Assembly (NCBI RefSeq): GCF_001652915.1
Contig: NZ_BBQI01000102.1
Span: 124,001-188,000 of the forward strand
DNA: 64,000 bases
Direction of reading: 5' to 3'
DNA from: Cupriavidus sp. D384
GTDB taxonomy: Bacteria > Pseudomonadota > Gammaproteobacteria > Burkholderiales > Burkholderiaceae
Positions 8,737 through 18,478 of this stretch are shown one piece after another (the first letter of the stretch is position 1; each line of letters begins with the position of its first letter). Position numbers and translations under genes: made by a program. The notes under the pieces are model-generated. The model ran no database searches. It worked only from the letters and a program-made list of their open reading frames with translations, and was not told where the DNA came from.

Positions 8737-10107
8737 TCAGGCGATGGCAGCTTCGGACGCCTGCCGGGCGACGGCTGCAGGATGCGGGGGCCGCTTCAGG
8801 CCCAGGTGGTCGCGTAGCGTCTTGCCGGTGTACTCGGTGCGGAACAGGCCCCGCCGGCGCAGTTCCGGCAACACCAGACGGATAAAGTCGTGCAGCCCAC
8901 CTGGCAGGTACGGCGCCATGATGTTGTAGCCATCTGCACCGTATTGGCGGAAGCGCTCTTCGAGGGCGTCGGCAATCTGCGTTGGGGTGCCCACCAGTTG
9001 CCAATGGCCGCGCGCGCCGGCCACGCGCTGGTAGAGTTGGCGGATGGTCAGGTTTTCGCGGCGGGCCAGATCCACCACCAGTCTCTGCCGGCTCTTGGTG
9101 CCGTTGGTTTCGGGAAGATCGGGAATCGGGCCGTCAAGCGGATAGGCAGACAGATCGAAGCCACCGGTCAGGTTGGACACCAGCGTCAGGCCCACCACGG
9201 GATCGATCAGCGCCTGCAACTGCTCGAACTTTTCCTGCGCCTCGGCCTGCGACGCCCCCACCACCGGGAACACTCCCGGCATGATCTTGAGGTCGTCGGC
9301 GGCGCGGCCGTGGCGCGCCAGGCGCGACTTGAGGTCAGCATAGAAGGCGACCGCTTCGTCCAGCGTTTGCTGGGCAGTGAATACGACTTCGCCGCAGCGC
9401 GCGGCCAGTTCCTTGCCCGCCTCGGAAGACCCGGCCTGCACCACGACTGGATGCCCCTGCGGCGGCCGCGAGACATTGAGCGGCCCCTGCACTTGGAAGT
9501 GCTCGCCCTTGTGGTGCAGGACATGGCGCTTGTCGCGCTCGAAGTAGAGGCCGGCGGCCTTGTCGCGCACAAAGGCGTCGTCTTCCCAGCTATCCCAGAG
9601 GCCGGTCACGACGTCGACGAACTCGGTGGCGCGCGCGTAGCGATCGGCATGCAGCAGGTTGTCGTCGCGGTTGAAATTGCGGGCCTCGTGGTCGTTGCCC
9701 GTCGTCACCACGTTCCAGCCGGCCCGGCCGCCGGACAAGTGGTCGAGCGAGGCGAACTTGCGCGCGATATGGTACGGCTCGTTGAAGGAAGTCGATGCGG
9801 TTGCCACCAACCCGATTCGCTCCGTGACGGTCGACAGCGCCGACAGCAGCGTAATCGGCTCGAACTGCGCCTGGTAGTTGTGCGCTACCCGGCTGAGGAA
9901 GTCAACGTTGTCGCCCCGCGTGCCCACGCCATCGGCCAGGAAGATCAGGTCGAATCTGGCGGCTTCTGCCGCGCGGGCCAGGTCGGCATAGAAGCGCAGG
10001 TCGGTGCCGCCGTCGGCCTGCGCCTGGGGATGCCGCCACGCGGCGATGTGGTGGCCAGAGGGGTAGAGGAAGGCTCCCAGGCTCAATTGACCGGTGCGTT
10101 GGGACAT
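8737..10107 (-). CDS. LLM-class flavin-dependent monooxygenase (NtaA/SnaA/DszA family)
   Basis: A 456-residue luciferase-like monooxygenase, paralogous to the one at 5955. It shows GAFLYPSGHHIAAWRHP, AEAARFDLIFLADGVG, GLVATASTSFNEPYHIARKF, LSGGRAGWNVVT, PVVVQAGSSEAGKELAAR and GTPTQIADALEERF. It should oxidise a small organic substrate with FMNH2 supplied by a separate reductase. It is the first gene of the same-strand run that continues into the SsuD remnant, a Bug protein and the second LLM enzyme. The ~470-bp region upstream (10108-10581) has several repeated short motifs that may control it. Confidence 0.9.
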   Translation of the reverse strand: MSQRTGQLSLGAFLYPSGHHIAAWRHPQAQADGGTDLRFYADLARAAEAARFDLIFLADGVGTRGDNVDFLSRVAHNYQAQFEPITLLSALSTVTERIGLVATASTSFNEPYHIARKFASLDHLSGGRAGWNVVTTGNDHEARNFNRDDNLLHADRYARATEFVDVVTGLWDSWEDDAFVRDKAAGLYFERDKRHVLHHKGEHFQVQGPLNVSRPPQGHPVVVQAGSSEAGKELAARCGEVVFTAQQTLDEAVAFYADLKSRLARHGRAADDLKIMPGVFPVVGASQAEAQEKFEQLQALIDPVVGLTLVSNLTGGFDLSAYPLDGPIPDLPETNGTKSRQRLVVDLARRENLTIRQLYQRVAGARGHWQLVGTPTQIADALEERFRQYGADGYNIMAPYLPGGLHDFIRLVLPELRRRGLFRTEYTGKTLRDHLGLKRPPHPAAVARQASEAAIA

Positions 10108-10581
10108 GGATGTCGAGGATCGTCACGATGGAGCCTCCCAGCCTAACCAATCCCGTGCGCATGGCGAACTGCGAATACTGCATGTTGATACTGCTGCCGG
10201 CCGTTGATCGATATGCGACTTTTCGCCCAGGAGCGTGGCATCGATGGGCGCCGTCTCAAATCGACCGGTTGAATCCACAGCCGGTCTCTGCCTGCCGGAT
10301 GACGGCAGTCATGGCCCGCCGGCTCTGACCGACCCTCAGCGGTCCCATGTGCTGCCGAACTGGGAGACCGTCCTACGGCTCGATCCCAACGTATGGTAAG
10401 GGCGTCTTCTCGTAAGACGTGATTTACCCCGGAGGCGCCCGCTTCGTAAGATCTTTAGTGTGACGGTTGCGCTCCGGTCAACGAAGAATCAATGGTTTGC
10501 CGGAAATCTGGTAAGAACCTTATTTTCAACCCTCAGAACTCCACCGAACCCCGCCATCGCCACCTTGAACGGGCAATGCCG
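10108..10581. other. Intergenic region with GTAAG repeats and two hairpins
   Basis: No convincing gene is seen. On the plus strand GTAAG occurs four times (starting 10396, 10412, 10446, 10511), twice within the longer TCGTAAGA (10410 and 10444). A 6-bp hairpin CGTCTT/AAGACG spans 10403-10419 and another, CTGCCG/CGGCAG, spans 10292-10308. The region is upstream of the LLM gene at 10107 and downstream of the large sensor-kinase gene, so it likely holds the promoter and control sites of the former. Confidence 0.4.
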
Positions 10582-13500
10582 CTATTCAACCCCCGGCGCG
10601 CCTTCCGCCGGCGGCAGGCTGAAGCCGAACACGGCCCCCTTGGGGCGGTTCTGCCACGCCTGCAACTGGCCGCCATGCGCTTCGAGGATCGTGCGGCAGA
10701 TTGACAGGCCCATGCCCATCCCTTCCGGTTTGGTCGTATAGAACGCCTCGAACAGCTGTTCCGGATCGTCTGGCAGGCCGATGCCGACATCGTGCACCGT
10801 CACCAGTACCTCCCCCGCCGGGCCGATGGCCGTGCGTACTGTCAGTTCACGCGCATGCGGCTCGATGTCCCGCATGGCCTCGATGGCATTGACCGTCAGG
10901 TTCAGGAACACCTGCTGGAGCTGGATCTTGTCGGCCGATACCGCGGGCAGCGCCGGCAGCAGCTCGGTCTTGAGCATGACCCGATGCCGGGTCAGTTCGC
11001 CCGCCAGAAGCGGCAGTGTTTCGGCGATCATCGCGTTGAGGTCGATCCGTTGCGCTTGCGGCCCGGTCTTGCGCAGCATGGCCCGCATGCCGACGATGAC
11101 GTCACGCGCACGCTGGCCCTGCTGGACGATGCTGTTCAGCGACACCACCGCCTCGTCGACGTTGGGCCGCTCCCGCTTGAGCCAGCGCAGCGCCACATTG
11201 GCTTCGATGGTCAGCGCGGCCACTGGCTGGCTGACCTCGTGCGCGATTGACGCCGTCAGCGCGCTGAGCGTCATGACGCGGCTGACGTGCGCCAGTTCCG
11301 CCTGGGCGCGATGCAACGCGTCGTCAGCTTCCCGGCGCTGTTCGCCAAGCCGGCTGTTCTCGATGGCGCTGGCCGCCTGGAACGCCAGCAGCTTGATCAC
11401 CTCGATCCGTGCCGGCACGAATGCCCCCGGCGCCAACGCATTCTCCAGATAGAGCACGCCGATCAGTTTGCCCTGGTTCAGCAGCGGCAGGCACAGCATC
11501 GAGCGCGCCCGTCGCTGGCGAATGTAAGGATCGGCTGAAAACGACGGCTGGGCCGCGGCATCGTCGATCACCACATGCTCGTGGCACTCGAGTACGTGCC
11601 GGACGATGGACAGTGGCATCTCGGCGGCGTCGAGCGGCCAGTCGGCCAGCGTCACCACAGTGGTATCGTCCCGAACCGCCGCTTCGGCGGCCACGCGGTG
11701 TTCGGCCCCCTGCGGCAGGATCAGCATCCCGCGTGATGCGCCCGCGTGCGCGATGGCCGTGCGCATCAGCGTGGCGAGAAGTCGGTCCAGCCGGGTCTCG
11801 CCAGACACCGCCTCGGAGATCGCCATGACCGTGGCAAGGTCCAGGTGCTGAAGCGGCGCGCCAATGGTGCCCATCAACGGCGCCGAAGCGGGAGCGGCGC
11901 TGGCGTTGGCGTCGGCGGCCAGGGCGGGATACTGCTTGTCCAGCTGCCAGACCTTTGCATCGGCGCCCCAGTGCAGGTAGCCATGGCGAGCCTGCCGCAG
12001 ATACACCACGGCCACGTTGTCGAGCTTGCGGCTCACGTAGAAGCGCGCCGCAAGCTCGTTGGCCAGGGCCTGCATGTGGATCAGGTCGCTGTCCCGCGCT
12101 GACGCGATGGCCGCTTCGTATCCGCGCATTGCATCTACGTCGCGCGCTTCGAGCCGGGCAATCTCTGCTTCGACCAGCAAGGCCCGGTGCGCGAACGTCG
12201 CCGGGCAGCGCCGCGCCCACTGGGCCAGTTGCCGATGGTGTCCGGCCAGCGCGGGAAGGTGGGTGGCCAGTTCGTCCGCGACGGCCGGATTGCAGCAGGC
12301 GGCGCGTGCCAGCGCGGCATAGAAGTGATATTCGGCCTGCTCGAAGTAGGCGGGGGAGGTCCACAGCAGCGGGCGGGCCTGCTCGGCAGCTTCGAGTGCC
12401 TCGGCGGCTTCGCCCGCCAGGTAGCGGGCCTGCAGCTTGCGAATCCAGTACCAGCACGCGGCAAGCCGCAGCCCCACGTCGCCGCCCAGGCGCGCTTCGA
12501 ACTCGGTCTCGCTGAAATCCCTAGCATCGAAGCGTCCGAACACGTGCGTCAGCCCGCGCAGCGTCCGCACGAGCTGACGTTGCGCGGCAAGGCGATCTGC
12601 CACCAGCGCGAAACGCGGGCCCCATGCGAACACGCTGCCCGAGTCGGCATCGTGCTGCACGCGGCCGAGCGGATCGCCAATCGCGAGCGCGTGGGTCATC
12701 AGGTTGCTGCGAATGTAGGCCGCATAGGTAAGGTCGCCGATCTGCCCGGTCAGTTCCAGCGCCTGGCGCAGCACGCCGCGTGCCACGCGCAGCGGCTGCG
12801 TCCAGTGCAGCAGGTTGCCGCCGGCGATCTGGTACACCCGGGCGCGCATCCGTTCGACGCCGCGCTGCTCGGCCACGGACAGCGCCAGGCGCTGGAATGC
12901 CACGGCGGCCGCCTCGTCGGTGGACGCCGCCGTGCGCAGCATCGCCAGCCAGGCATAGGCCAGGCAGGATTCGTCGCTGTTCCCCAGCGTGATGCTCAGG
13001 TTGACCATGTGCAGGACGACCAGCGTCCGCAGGTGATCGTCCGTGTACCAGGCCGGCTGCAGCAGCGCCGTGAGTACGCGCATCGTGGCAAGGCCGCCCG
13101 GGTCCGTCATGCGCGGCAGGGCGGCAAGGGCGGCGATTTCCCTGCCGTCGAGCAGGCTCGCCAGCAACGCCTCTTCTTGCGCCACAACCGACGCCGCGGG
13201 CTGCGCGGACCAGTCGATGCCGGCACGGCGCAGGTAGGCCAGGCCTACCGTCACGGCTTCCACGCGGCGTCCGCCCGTCAGCAACAGGCCAAGCTGGAGC
13301 TGCGTGACAACGGCCAGCGCAGCCAGTGACGACGCGCGCGTGGCCAGTTCCGCCAGCCTGAGTTCGGCGCGCGCCGAATCCCCGGTCAGGAATTCGCATT
13401 CGGCCATATGCTGCGTCAGCGAGAACGCGAGGGTCTCGCATCGCGCAAAGGCATCGCTGCCAAGCAACGCGAGCCCGGCCGACAGATAGTGAAGTGCCGC

Positions 13501-15801
13501 CGTGTTGGCGCAGGCGGATTTGGCGCGCAATCCCGCCGTCAGATTCAGCGCCGCGAGCCGGTCGCGCTCGTCCTGATCCTCGATCCGGTCGGCCGCACGG
13601 TTCAACTGGCCGACGATCGTAAAGACACTGGCCTCGATCTCCGCTGGCGGTGTGCGGGCCAGCAGCAGGCGGCCCAGGCGCAGATGGAATTCCTGCCGCT
13701 CCGGTTCGGGAATGCGCGCGTAGGCGGCTTCGAGGATCCGGTCGTGGCGGAAGCGCAGCACGTCTTCCTTGCGCGAGACCAGCCCCGCACGCACGGCCTC
13801 GCGGATTGCCGGGTCGAGTTCGCCCGGGTCGCGCGTCCAGCCGCGTGCCAGCGTGTCGACCGTGGTGTCATTGCCCAGGCACGCCAGCAGCTTCAGCGCC
13901 ACGCGGGTGCTGGCCGGGAGCCGGGCAATTCGTCCAACCATAAGCGCCACGACGTTGTCGGTGAACCCCTTTGCCGCGATCTGGCCGAGGTCCCAGGTCC
14001 AGCGCGCCGCGCCGTGGTCGAGGCGCAGCAAGCCTTCGTTGGCGAGTTCGCTCAGGAACTGCGTGGCGAAGAACGGGTTGCCGGCCGTCTTCTCCATTAC
14101 CAGGCCTGCCAGCGGCGCGCTTGTCCCGATATCGCAATGGAGCGATTCGGCCACGAGCTGGTGCAGTTCGGGGGCGTCGAGGCAACCCAGTTCGACATGG
14201 GCGACGCTGGCGCCATCCGCACGCAAGGCCGCCACGCAGCGCGTGACCGAGTGGCCATCGTCGACCTCGTGGCTGCGATAGGCGCAGACCACCAGCAGGT
14301 TGGTCGTGGCTGGATCGGTCAGCAGCTGGTGCAGCAGCGTGGTGGTTTCGTGGTCAAGCCACTGGATGTCATCGAAGCTCAGCGTCAGCGGCTGCGCGGC
14401 GCGGGCCAGCGCCGCCAGCAGGCTGTGCAATGCCAGCTGGAGCCGGGGACCGGCCTCGCGCGACTGCGTGTCGGGCACCCATGGCACCGGACCCAGCATC
14501 GATTCGAGTTCGGGCAGAAGCGGCACCAGCAGGCCGGCATTCGGCCCCAGGGCCTCGGCAATGACGGTGCGCCATGGCGCACCGTCGGCCGGGTCACGGG
14601 CCAGCCATGCCCTGAGCAGGCCGCGCAGCGCTTGGGCGAGCGTGGCATACGGCAGCCGCGCGTTGGCATCTGCGGGCGCATCGGCCGAGACATCGGCCGG
14701 CGCATCCGACTTGCCGGCAGCGTAGACGCCGCCACGCGCGCCGACGGCTCGCGCGAACGATTGCATGACCGATGTCTTGCCGACACCCGAATGCCCCGAC
14801 ACCATCACGATCTCGCTGCAGCCCGTGGACGCGACACGGTCGAACGTATCCGCCAGCATCGTCACGGTATGTTCGCGGCCATAAAGGCGGTCATGTATGA
14901 CGAAGATGTCCGAAAGATCACCCTGCCCAAGCGCAAATGGCGCGATGCCACCCTGCGAGGTCAGTGCCTGGTGGCAGCGCTGAAGGTCACGCAGCAGTCC
15001 GGCAGCGGTCTGGTAGCGTTCCTCGGGTGCCTTTGCCAGAAGCTTCATGACCAGGTCGGACAGCATCGCAGGCACCGTGGCGACACGCACCTCCGGCGGC
15101 ACCGGCGAACGCGCCAGGTGCGCATGGACCCAGTCTATGGGTTCCGCGCCAACGAACGGAAGCGCACCGGTGAGCATCTGGTAGAACGTGACACCAAGCG
15201 AATAGAGGTCGCTCCGCGTATCGATCGCCCGATTCATCCGGCCTGTCTGCTCGGGCGCCATATAGGCGAGCGTGCCGGCGATTTCGCGGGTTTCCAGGGA
15301 CGGGTCGGCGCCGCGCGGCACCCGCGAAGCGATGCCGAAGCCGATCAGCCAGGCGCGGGTCCGGTCTGCGGCCACCAGGAAGTGGGCGGGCTTCAGGTCC
15401 TTGTGAATCAGGCCGCGCTGATGGAGCTTGCTGACGGCACTGGTCATGGCCATGGCGGCGTCGAGGAACGTCGCGGGGTCCATGGGGTCCCCAAGCAGGT
15501 GGGAAAGCGGCGCGCCGCCCGGATCCTCGAGCAGCAGCACGGCCGTATCGCGCTCGTGCAGCAATTGCAGAGGCCGGGCCGCCCAGCTCGCGTCGATCTC
15601 GTCGCGAAGCGCGTACTCGTGAGCCAGCCGTTCGAGCGTGTCGGGCGTGCGCTGCCCATCGGCGGCCCAGACCCCGAGCGCGGCTGTCTTGCCGCCATCG
15701 TCACGCAACAGCCAGCCGCGCCCGAACAGCCGGTCGCCAGCGTCCCACGTGGAATCGAAGCCGAGACCGACGCCGGCCCGGGGGAAAAACATGGAAAGCA
15801 T
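10582..15801 (-). CDS. Giant sensor: pseudokinase / AAA ATPase / GAF / histidine kinase
   Basis: From ATG 15801 the product has about 1739 residues. Residues ~20-300 are a Ser/Thr-kinase-like domain, but the catalytic-loop Asn is His (HKDLKPAHFL near 130), DFG reads GFG (IGFGIAS near 155) and no clear N-lobe Lys is seen, so it is probably a pseudokinase. MAPEQTG and the following RSDLYSLG are kept. Residue ~330 starts an AAA/ORC-type ATPase with Walker A GHSGVGKTS and Walker B LSFDDIQWLD. A long helical-repeat region follows, then GAF (~1320-1490) and a histidine kinase with H-box SIAHEVSQPV (~1515), N-box NLTVNAIEAM and G2 GMGMGLSIC. No membrane segment is seen. The cognate regulator is not adjacent; FixJ-type regulators lie at 22428 and 39388. 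The exact start is uncertain (15792 also possible). Confidence 0.9.
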   Translation of the reverse strand: MLSMFFPRAGVGLGFDSTWDAGDRLFGRGWLLRDDGGKTAALGVWAADGQRTPDTLERLAHEYALRDEIDASWAARPLQLLHERDTAVLLLEDPGGAPLSHLLGDPMDPATFLDAAMAMTSAVSKLHQRGLIHKDLKPAHFLVAADRTRAWLIGFGIASRVPRGADPSLETREIAGTLAYMAPEQTGRMNRAIDTRSDLYSLGVTFYQMLTGALPFVGAEPIDWVHAHLARSPVPPEVRVATVPAMLSDLVMKLLAKAPEERYQTAAGLLRDLQRCHQALTSQGGIAPFALGQGDLSDIFVIHDRLYGREHTVTMLADTFDRVASTGCSEIVMVSGHSGVGKTSVMQSFARAVGARGGVYAAGKSDAPADVSADAPADANARLPYATLAQALRGLLRAWLARDPADGAPWRTVIAEALGPNAGLLVPLLPELESMLGPVPWVPDTQSREAGPRLQLALHSLLAALARAAQPLTLSFDDIQWLDHETTTLLHQLLTDPATTNLLVVCAYRSHEVDDGHSVTRCVAALRADGASVAHVELGCLDAPELHQLVAESLHCDIGTSAPLAGLVMEKTAGNPFFATQFLSELANEGLLRLDHGAARWTWDLGQIAAKGFTDNVVALMVGRIARLPASTRVALKLLACLGNDTTVDTLARGWTRDPGELDPAIREAVRAGLVSRKEDVLRFRHDRILEAAYARIPEPERQEFHLRLGRLLLARTPPAEIEASVFTIVGQLNRAADRIEDQDERDRLAALNLTAGLRAKSACANTAALHYLSAGLALLGSDAFARCETLAFSLTQHMAECEFLTGDSARAELRLAELATRASSLAALAVVTQLQLGLLLTGGRRVEAVTVGLAYLRRAGIDWSAQPAASVVAQEEALLASLLDGREIAALAALPRMTDPGGLATMRVLTALLQPAWYTDDHLRTLVVLHMVNLSITLGNSDESCLAYAWLAMLRTAASTDEAAAVAFQRLALSVAEQRGVERMRARVYQIAGGNLLHWTQPLRVARGVLRQALELTGQIGDLTYAAYIRSNLMTHALAIGDPLGRVQHDADSGSVFAWGPRFALVADRLAAQRQLVRTLRGLTHVFGRFDARDFSETEFEARLGGDVGLRLAACWYWIRKLQARYLAGEAAEALEAAEQARPLLWTSPAYFEQAEYHFYAALARAACCNPAVADELATHLPALAGHHRQLAQWARRCPATFAHRALLVEAEIARLEARDVDAMRGYEAAIASARDSDLIHMQALANELAARFYVSRKLDNVAVVYLRQARHGYLHWGADAKVWQLDKQYPALAADANASAAPASAPLMGTIGAPLQHLDLATVMAISEAVSGETRLDRLLATLMRTAIAHAGASRGMLILPQGAEHRVAAEAAVRDDTTVVTLADWPLDAAEMPLSIVRHVLECHEHVVIDDAAAQPSFSADPYIRQRRARSMLCLPLLNQGKLIGVLYLENALAPGAFVPARIEVIKLLAFQAASAIENSRLGEQRREADDALHRAQAELAHVSRVMTLSALTASIAHEVSQPVAALTIEANVALRWLKRERPNVDEAVVSLNSIVQQGQRARDVIVGMRAMLRKTGPQAQRIDLNAMIAETLPLLAGELTRHRVMLKTELLPALPAVSADKIQLQQVFLNLTVNAIEAMRDIEPHARELTVRTAIGPAGEVLVTVHDVGIGLPDDPEQLFEAFYTTKPEGMGMGLSICRTILEAHGGQLQAWQNRPKGAVFGFSLPPAEGAPGVE

Positions 15802-15937
15802 CGCAGTGCTGACGGATGGCGGAAGGAATGCCCGCGGATTCAGGGGTGCCGAAGGCAGCCCTGATCTTATCAAATCGCCCATGGCCGGGCAGGCGTATGA
15901 TCTCGTCCGGAAAATCAACCGCGACCCTACCCCGTCC

Positions 15938-17068
15938 ATGACGCTTCAGGCGTTCCCGTCCACGCTGAAAAAAGCCCGATCCGTACTGCTTGCGGCCATC
16001 GAACGCGTTTCGATGTGGCCCGGGCGGGCAGTGTCGGCACGTCTGCCAGCTTCGCGGCCGGCGCTGGCAAGGGGCTTCGGGCTTTGCCTGGCAGGGGTGG
16101 CTTTCGTCTGGGCGCAACCGGCGTGGGCCGCCTATCCGGATCAGCCGGTCACACTCGTCGTGCCGTACCCGCCCGGCGGCCCGGCGGACCTTATCGCGCG
16201 CCCGCTGGGCGCCGGGCTGCAAAAGCGCCTGGGCACCCCGGTGGTACTGGAATACAAGCCTGGTGCGGGCGGACAGATAGCCCTGCGATATACGCAGCGG
16301 GCCAAAAACGACGGCTACACCCTGGTGCTTGCCCTGGCCGCCTACGCCATCGGGCCGCTCGTGAGCCAATCGGCGGGCTACGATCCGGTCAAGGATTTCC
16401 AGCCCGTTTCTCTCGTCGCCAAGCAACCGCTGGTGCTCTACGTCGGGGCCAATTCGCGATTCCAGTCCGTAGCCGACCTGATCGCGCGGGCGAAGTCGCA
16501 GCCGGACCGGGTGACAGTGGCGTCATCGGGGTTTGGCAATACCAGCCACCTTGCCATCGAGATGTTCTCGCAAGCGGCCGGGATCCGGGTGATGCATGTC
16601 CCGTACCACGGCGGGGTCCAGGCGGTGGCCGCGGCAATGAGCGGAGACGTGGATGCCGTGTTCGCTGGAGCCGACGGCCTGCGCTATGTCAGCACAGGCA
16701 AATTGCGGGCGCTGGCCGTTGCCAGCGACGCCCGGTTGTCCATCGCCCCCGAAACGCCAACGTTTACGGATGCCGGCGTGCGGAACATGTTCGTCACAGG
16801 CTGGTACGGCGTGCTGGCCCCCAGGGGAACGCCCGGGGACAGGGTCGAGACCCTTGACCTCGTAATCAGGCAGGTACTGTCGGAGCTGGCGCTGAGCGAG
16901 CAGCTGGCGGGCTACGGTTTCAAGGTGCTGCATGCCGGCCCGGCGGATTTTCAGGCGTTTATCGAACAGGAACTGGCGCGTTGGAGCCGGCTGATCGTCG
17001 ATCGACACATCGTTCCGGACCAGATCGATATTCGAGGGCCCAACCCGGCTGGCCCCGGGCGCCGGTAG
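15938..17068 (+). CDS. Bug/TctC-family substrate-binding protein
   Basis: A periplasmic binding protein with blocks AAYPDQPVTLVVPYPPGG, VVLEYKPGAGGQIALRY, NDGYTLVLALAAY, VMHVPYHGGVQAVAAAMSGDVD and WYGVLAPRGTPGD. From ATG 15938 it has 376 residues with a long leader; the in-frame ATG at 16013 (MWPGRAVSAR) would give a cleaner signal peptide ending FVWAQPAWA. Neither has a strong ribosome site. It is transcribed divergently from the giant sensor gene, with only ~140 bp between starts, so the two may share control. Ligand unknown. Confidence 0.82.
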   Translation: MTLQAFPSTLKKARSVLLAAIERVSMWPGRAVSARLPASRPALARGFGLCLAGVAFVWAQPAWAAYPDQPVTLVVPYPPGGPADLIARPLGAGLQKRLGTPVVLEYKPGAGGQIALRYTQRAKNDGYTLVLALAAYAIGPLVSQSAGYDPVKDFQPVSLVAKQPLVLYVGANSRFQSVADLIARAKSQPDRVTVASSGFGNTSHLAIEMFSQAAGIRVMHVPYHGGVQAVAAAMSGDVDAVFAGADGLRYVSTGKLRALAVASDARLSIAPETPTFTDAGVRNMFVTGWYGVLAPRGTPGDRVETLDLVIRQVLSELALSEQLAGYGFKVLHAGPADFQAFIEQELARWSRLIVDRHIVPDQIDIRGPNPAGPGRR

Positions 17069-17069
17069 C

Positions 17070-17085
17070 GGCGGGCATTCCCGCC
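17070..17085 (+). terminator. Hairpin directly after the Bug gene stop
   Basis: GGCGGG and CCCGCC form a perfect 6-bp stem with a CATT loop two bases after the stop codon. No T-run follows, so it is only a possible terminator or mRNA-end stabiliser. Confidence 0.35.
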
Positions 17086-17226
17086 GGGCCCGGGATTGCC
17101 GAAGCGGCGGCTACCGTTCGACGAGAACGGGAAAAATCGCCGATCTGTTGCGCGCAGCTGCCCGCACGCAGCCCTCGTGACGCACAACGCACACCACGCA
17201 CGTCTGCCGTGGCCGGCGACGGCCCA

Positions 17227-18477
17227 TCAGATGGCGCCGTGCCTCGGCGGCAACGTGCCGTTGAGGTGGTAATTGCCGATGGCGTGATACTTCCACCGTA
17301 CCGGGTCGTGCAGCGTATGCGTACGTGCGTTGCGCCAGAAGCGGTCCAGGCCCTGGTTGTCGAGCGTGGCCGATGTGCCGCCCAGTTCGAACAGTCGCGT
17401 ACCGGCGAGCAGCGACGCGGTGGTTGCCGCCGCGCGGGCCGCGGCCACGGCCAGCGATGCGTGCGCGACGCCCTGCTCGTCGGGCGCACACCGGGCATCG
17501 TCGGTGGCGCGGCCGGCCCGACGCAGCAGCGCCTCGGCGGCACGCAGCCTGACGTGGACATCGCCGATCTGGTGGATGGTCAGCGGATCCTGCGATGCAG
17601 CGGGTACGCCGGCATCGATCCACGGCCGCGCGTGGTCGCGCACATACGGCAGCGTGGCGGCAAACGCGCCACGGCCGATGCCGAGGTCGATGGCTGCATG
17701 CAGCAACTGGGCAAACGGACCGACCGTCGTCGGCCGCTCGAACGATGCCAGGAACGGCACCACCCAGCCGGCTTCGATCCGCACGTTCTCGAAGGTCACC
17801 GATCCGCTGCCGGTCACGCGCTGGCCGAAACCATCCCAGTCGTCGGTAATGCCCACGCCTTGCGCCGTGCGGGGAACGAAGGCCAGCCACGTCACGTCGC
17901 GGCCGTCGTCCTGGGTAGCGACGAGCGTCGGAATCCAGTGCGCGTACAGCGCGCCGGTGCAGTAGAACTTCTGGCCGTCGACGCGGAAGCCGTCGCCGTC
18001 GCGCGTCAGCCGTGTGCGTCGCTGGAAGTCCTTGTGGCCAATCTCGGCCAGTGCGTTGCCAAAGCGCTCACCAGCCAAGGCGCGGTGGTAGAAGAAGGCC
18101 TGCTGGGCGGGCGTACCGCCCACGCGCAATACCTCCAGCGCGTAGAAGTGGTTCTGCGGGATCTGTCCGAGCGATCCGTCGGCGGCGGCGATGATCGCAA
18201 TGACTTCTGCCAGCGTCACATTGGACACGCCGGCGCCGCCGTGATCGCGCGGCACGGTGATCCCCCACAGGCCGCTGGCGCTGAAGGCTTCCAGTTCTTG
18301 CCAGGGCAGCAGGCGCTCGCGGTCCCGTCTGGCGGCGCCGGGCGCAAACTGCGCGGCCAGCCGGTGCGCAATGGCAATTGCCTCGGCATCGTCGGCCACG
18401 ACATGGGGTGCGGCTGCGGGCGCAGCGGCTGGGCGCGCGCGGCCATCGGCCGGCGGCGGGGTCAGTAGCAACGACAT
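17227..18477 (-). CDS. SfnB-family (acyl-CoA-dehydrogenase-like) sulfur acquisition oxidoreductase
   Basis: A 416-residue flavoprotein with an acyl-CoA dehydrogenase fold, in the SfnB/DszC-like group linked to use of sulfones and other organosulfur compounds when sulfate is scarce. Visible blocks are LLPWQELEAFSASGLWGITVP, SLGQIPQNHFYALEVLR, YCTGALYAHWIPTLV, TDDWDGFGQRVTGSGSVTFENV and the C-terminal TLHDPVRWKYHAIGNYHLNG. The ATG at 18477 (MSLLLTPP) is one base after the upstream gene's TGA, indicating tight coupling to its paralogue. Some members act on flavin and oxygen like DszC rather than on acyl-CoA; which applies here cannot be read from sequence. Confidence 0.87.
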   Translation of the reverse strand: MSLLLTPPPADGRARPAAAPAAAPHVVADDAEAIAIAHRLAAQFAPGAARRDRERLLPWQELEAFSASGLWGITVPRDHGGAGVSNVTLAEVIAIIAAADGSLGQIPQNHFYALEVLRVGGTPAQQAFFYHRALAGERFGNALAEIGHKDFQRRTRLTRDGDGFRVDGQKFYCTGALYAHWIPTLVATQDDGRDVTWLAFVPRTAQGVGITDDWDGFGQRVTGSGSVTFENVRIEAGWVVPFLASFERPTTVGPFAQLLHAAIDLGIGRGAFAATLPYVRDHARPWIDAGVPAASQDPLTIHQIGDVHVRLRAAEALLRRAGRATDDARCAPDEQGVAHASLAVAAARAAATTASLLAGTRLFELGGTSATLDNQGLDRFWRNARTHTLHDPVRWKYHAIGNYHLNGTLPPRHGAI

Positions 18478-18478
18478 G

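Noticed and set aside
10582..15801. Calling the giant sensors active Ser/Thr kinases
   Set aside because: Catalytic-loop and DFG residues are substituted in both; only the fold is supported.
13408..15864. 818-codon plus-strand open frame opposite the first giant sensor gene
   Set aside because: Composition is that of a high-GC antisense shadow (Arg/Gln/His-rich, no domains), while the minus strand encodes clear domains throughout.
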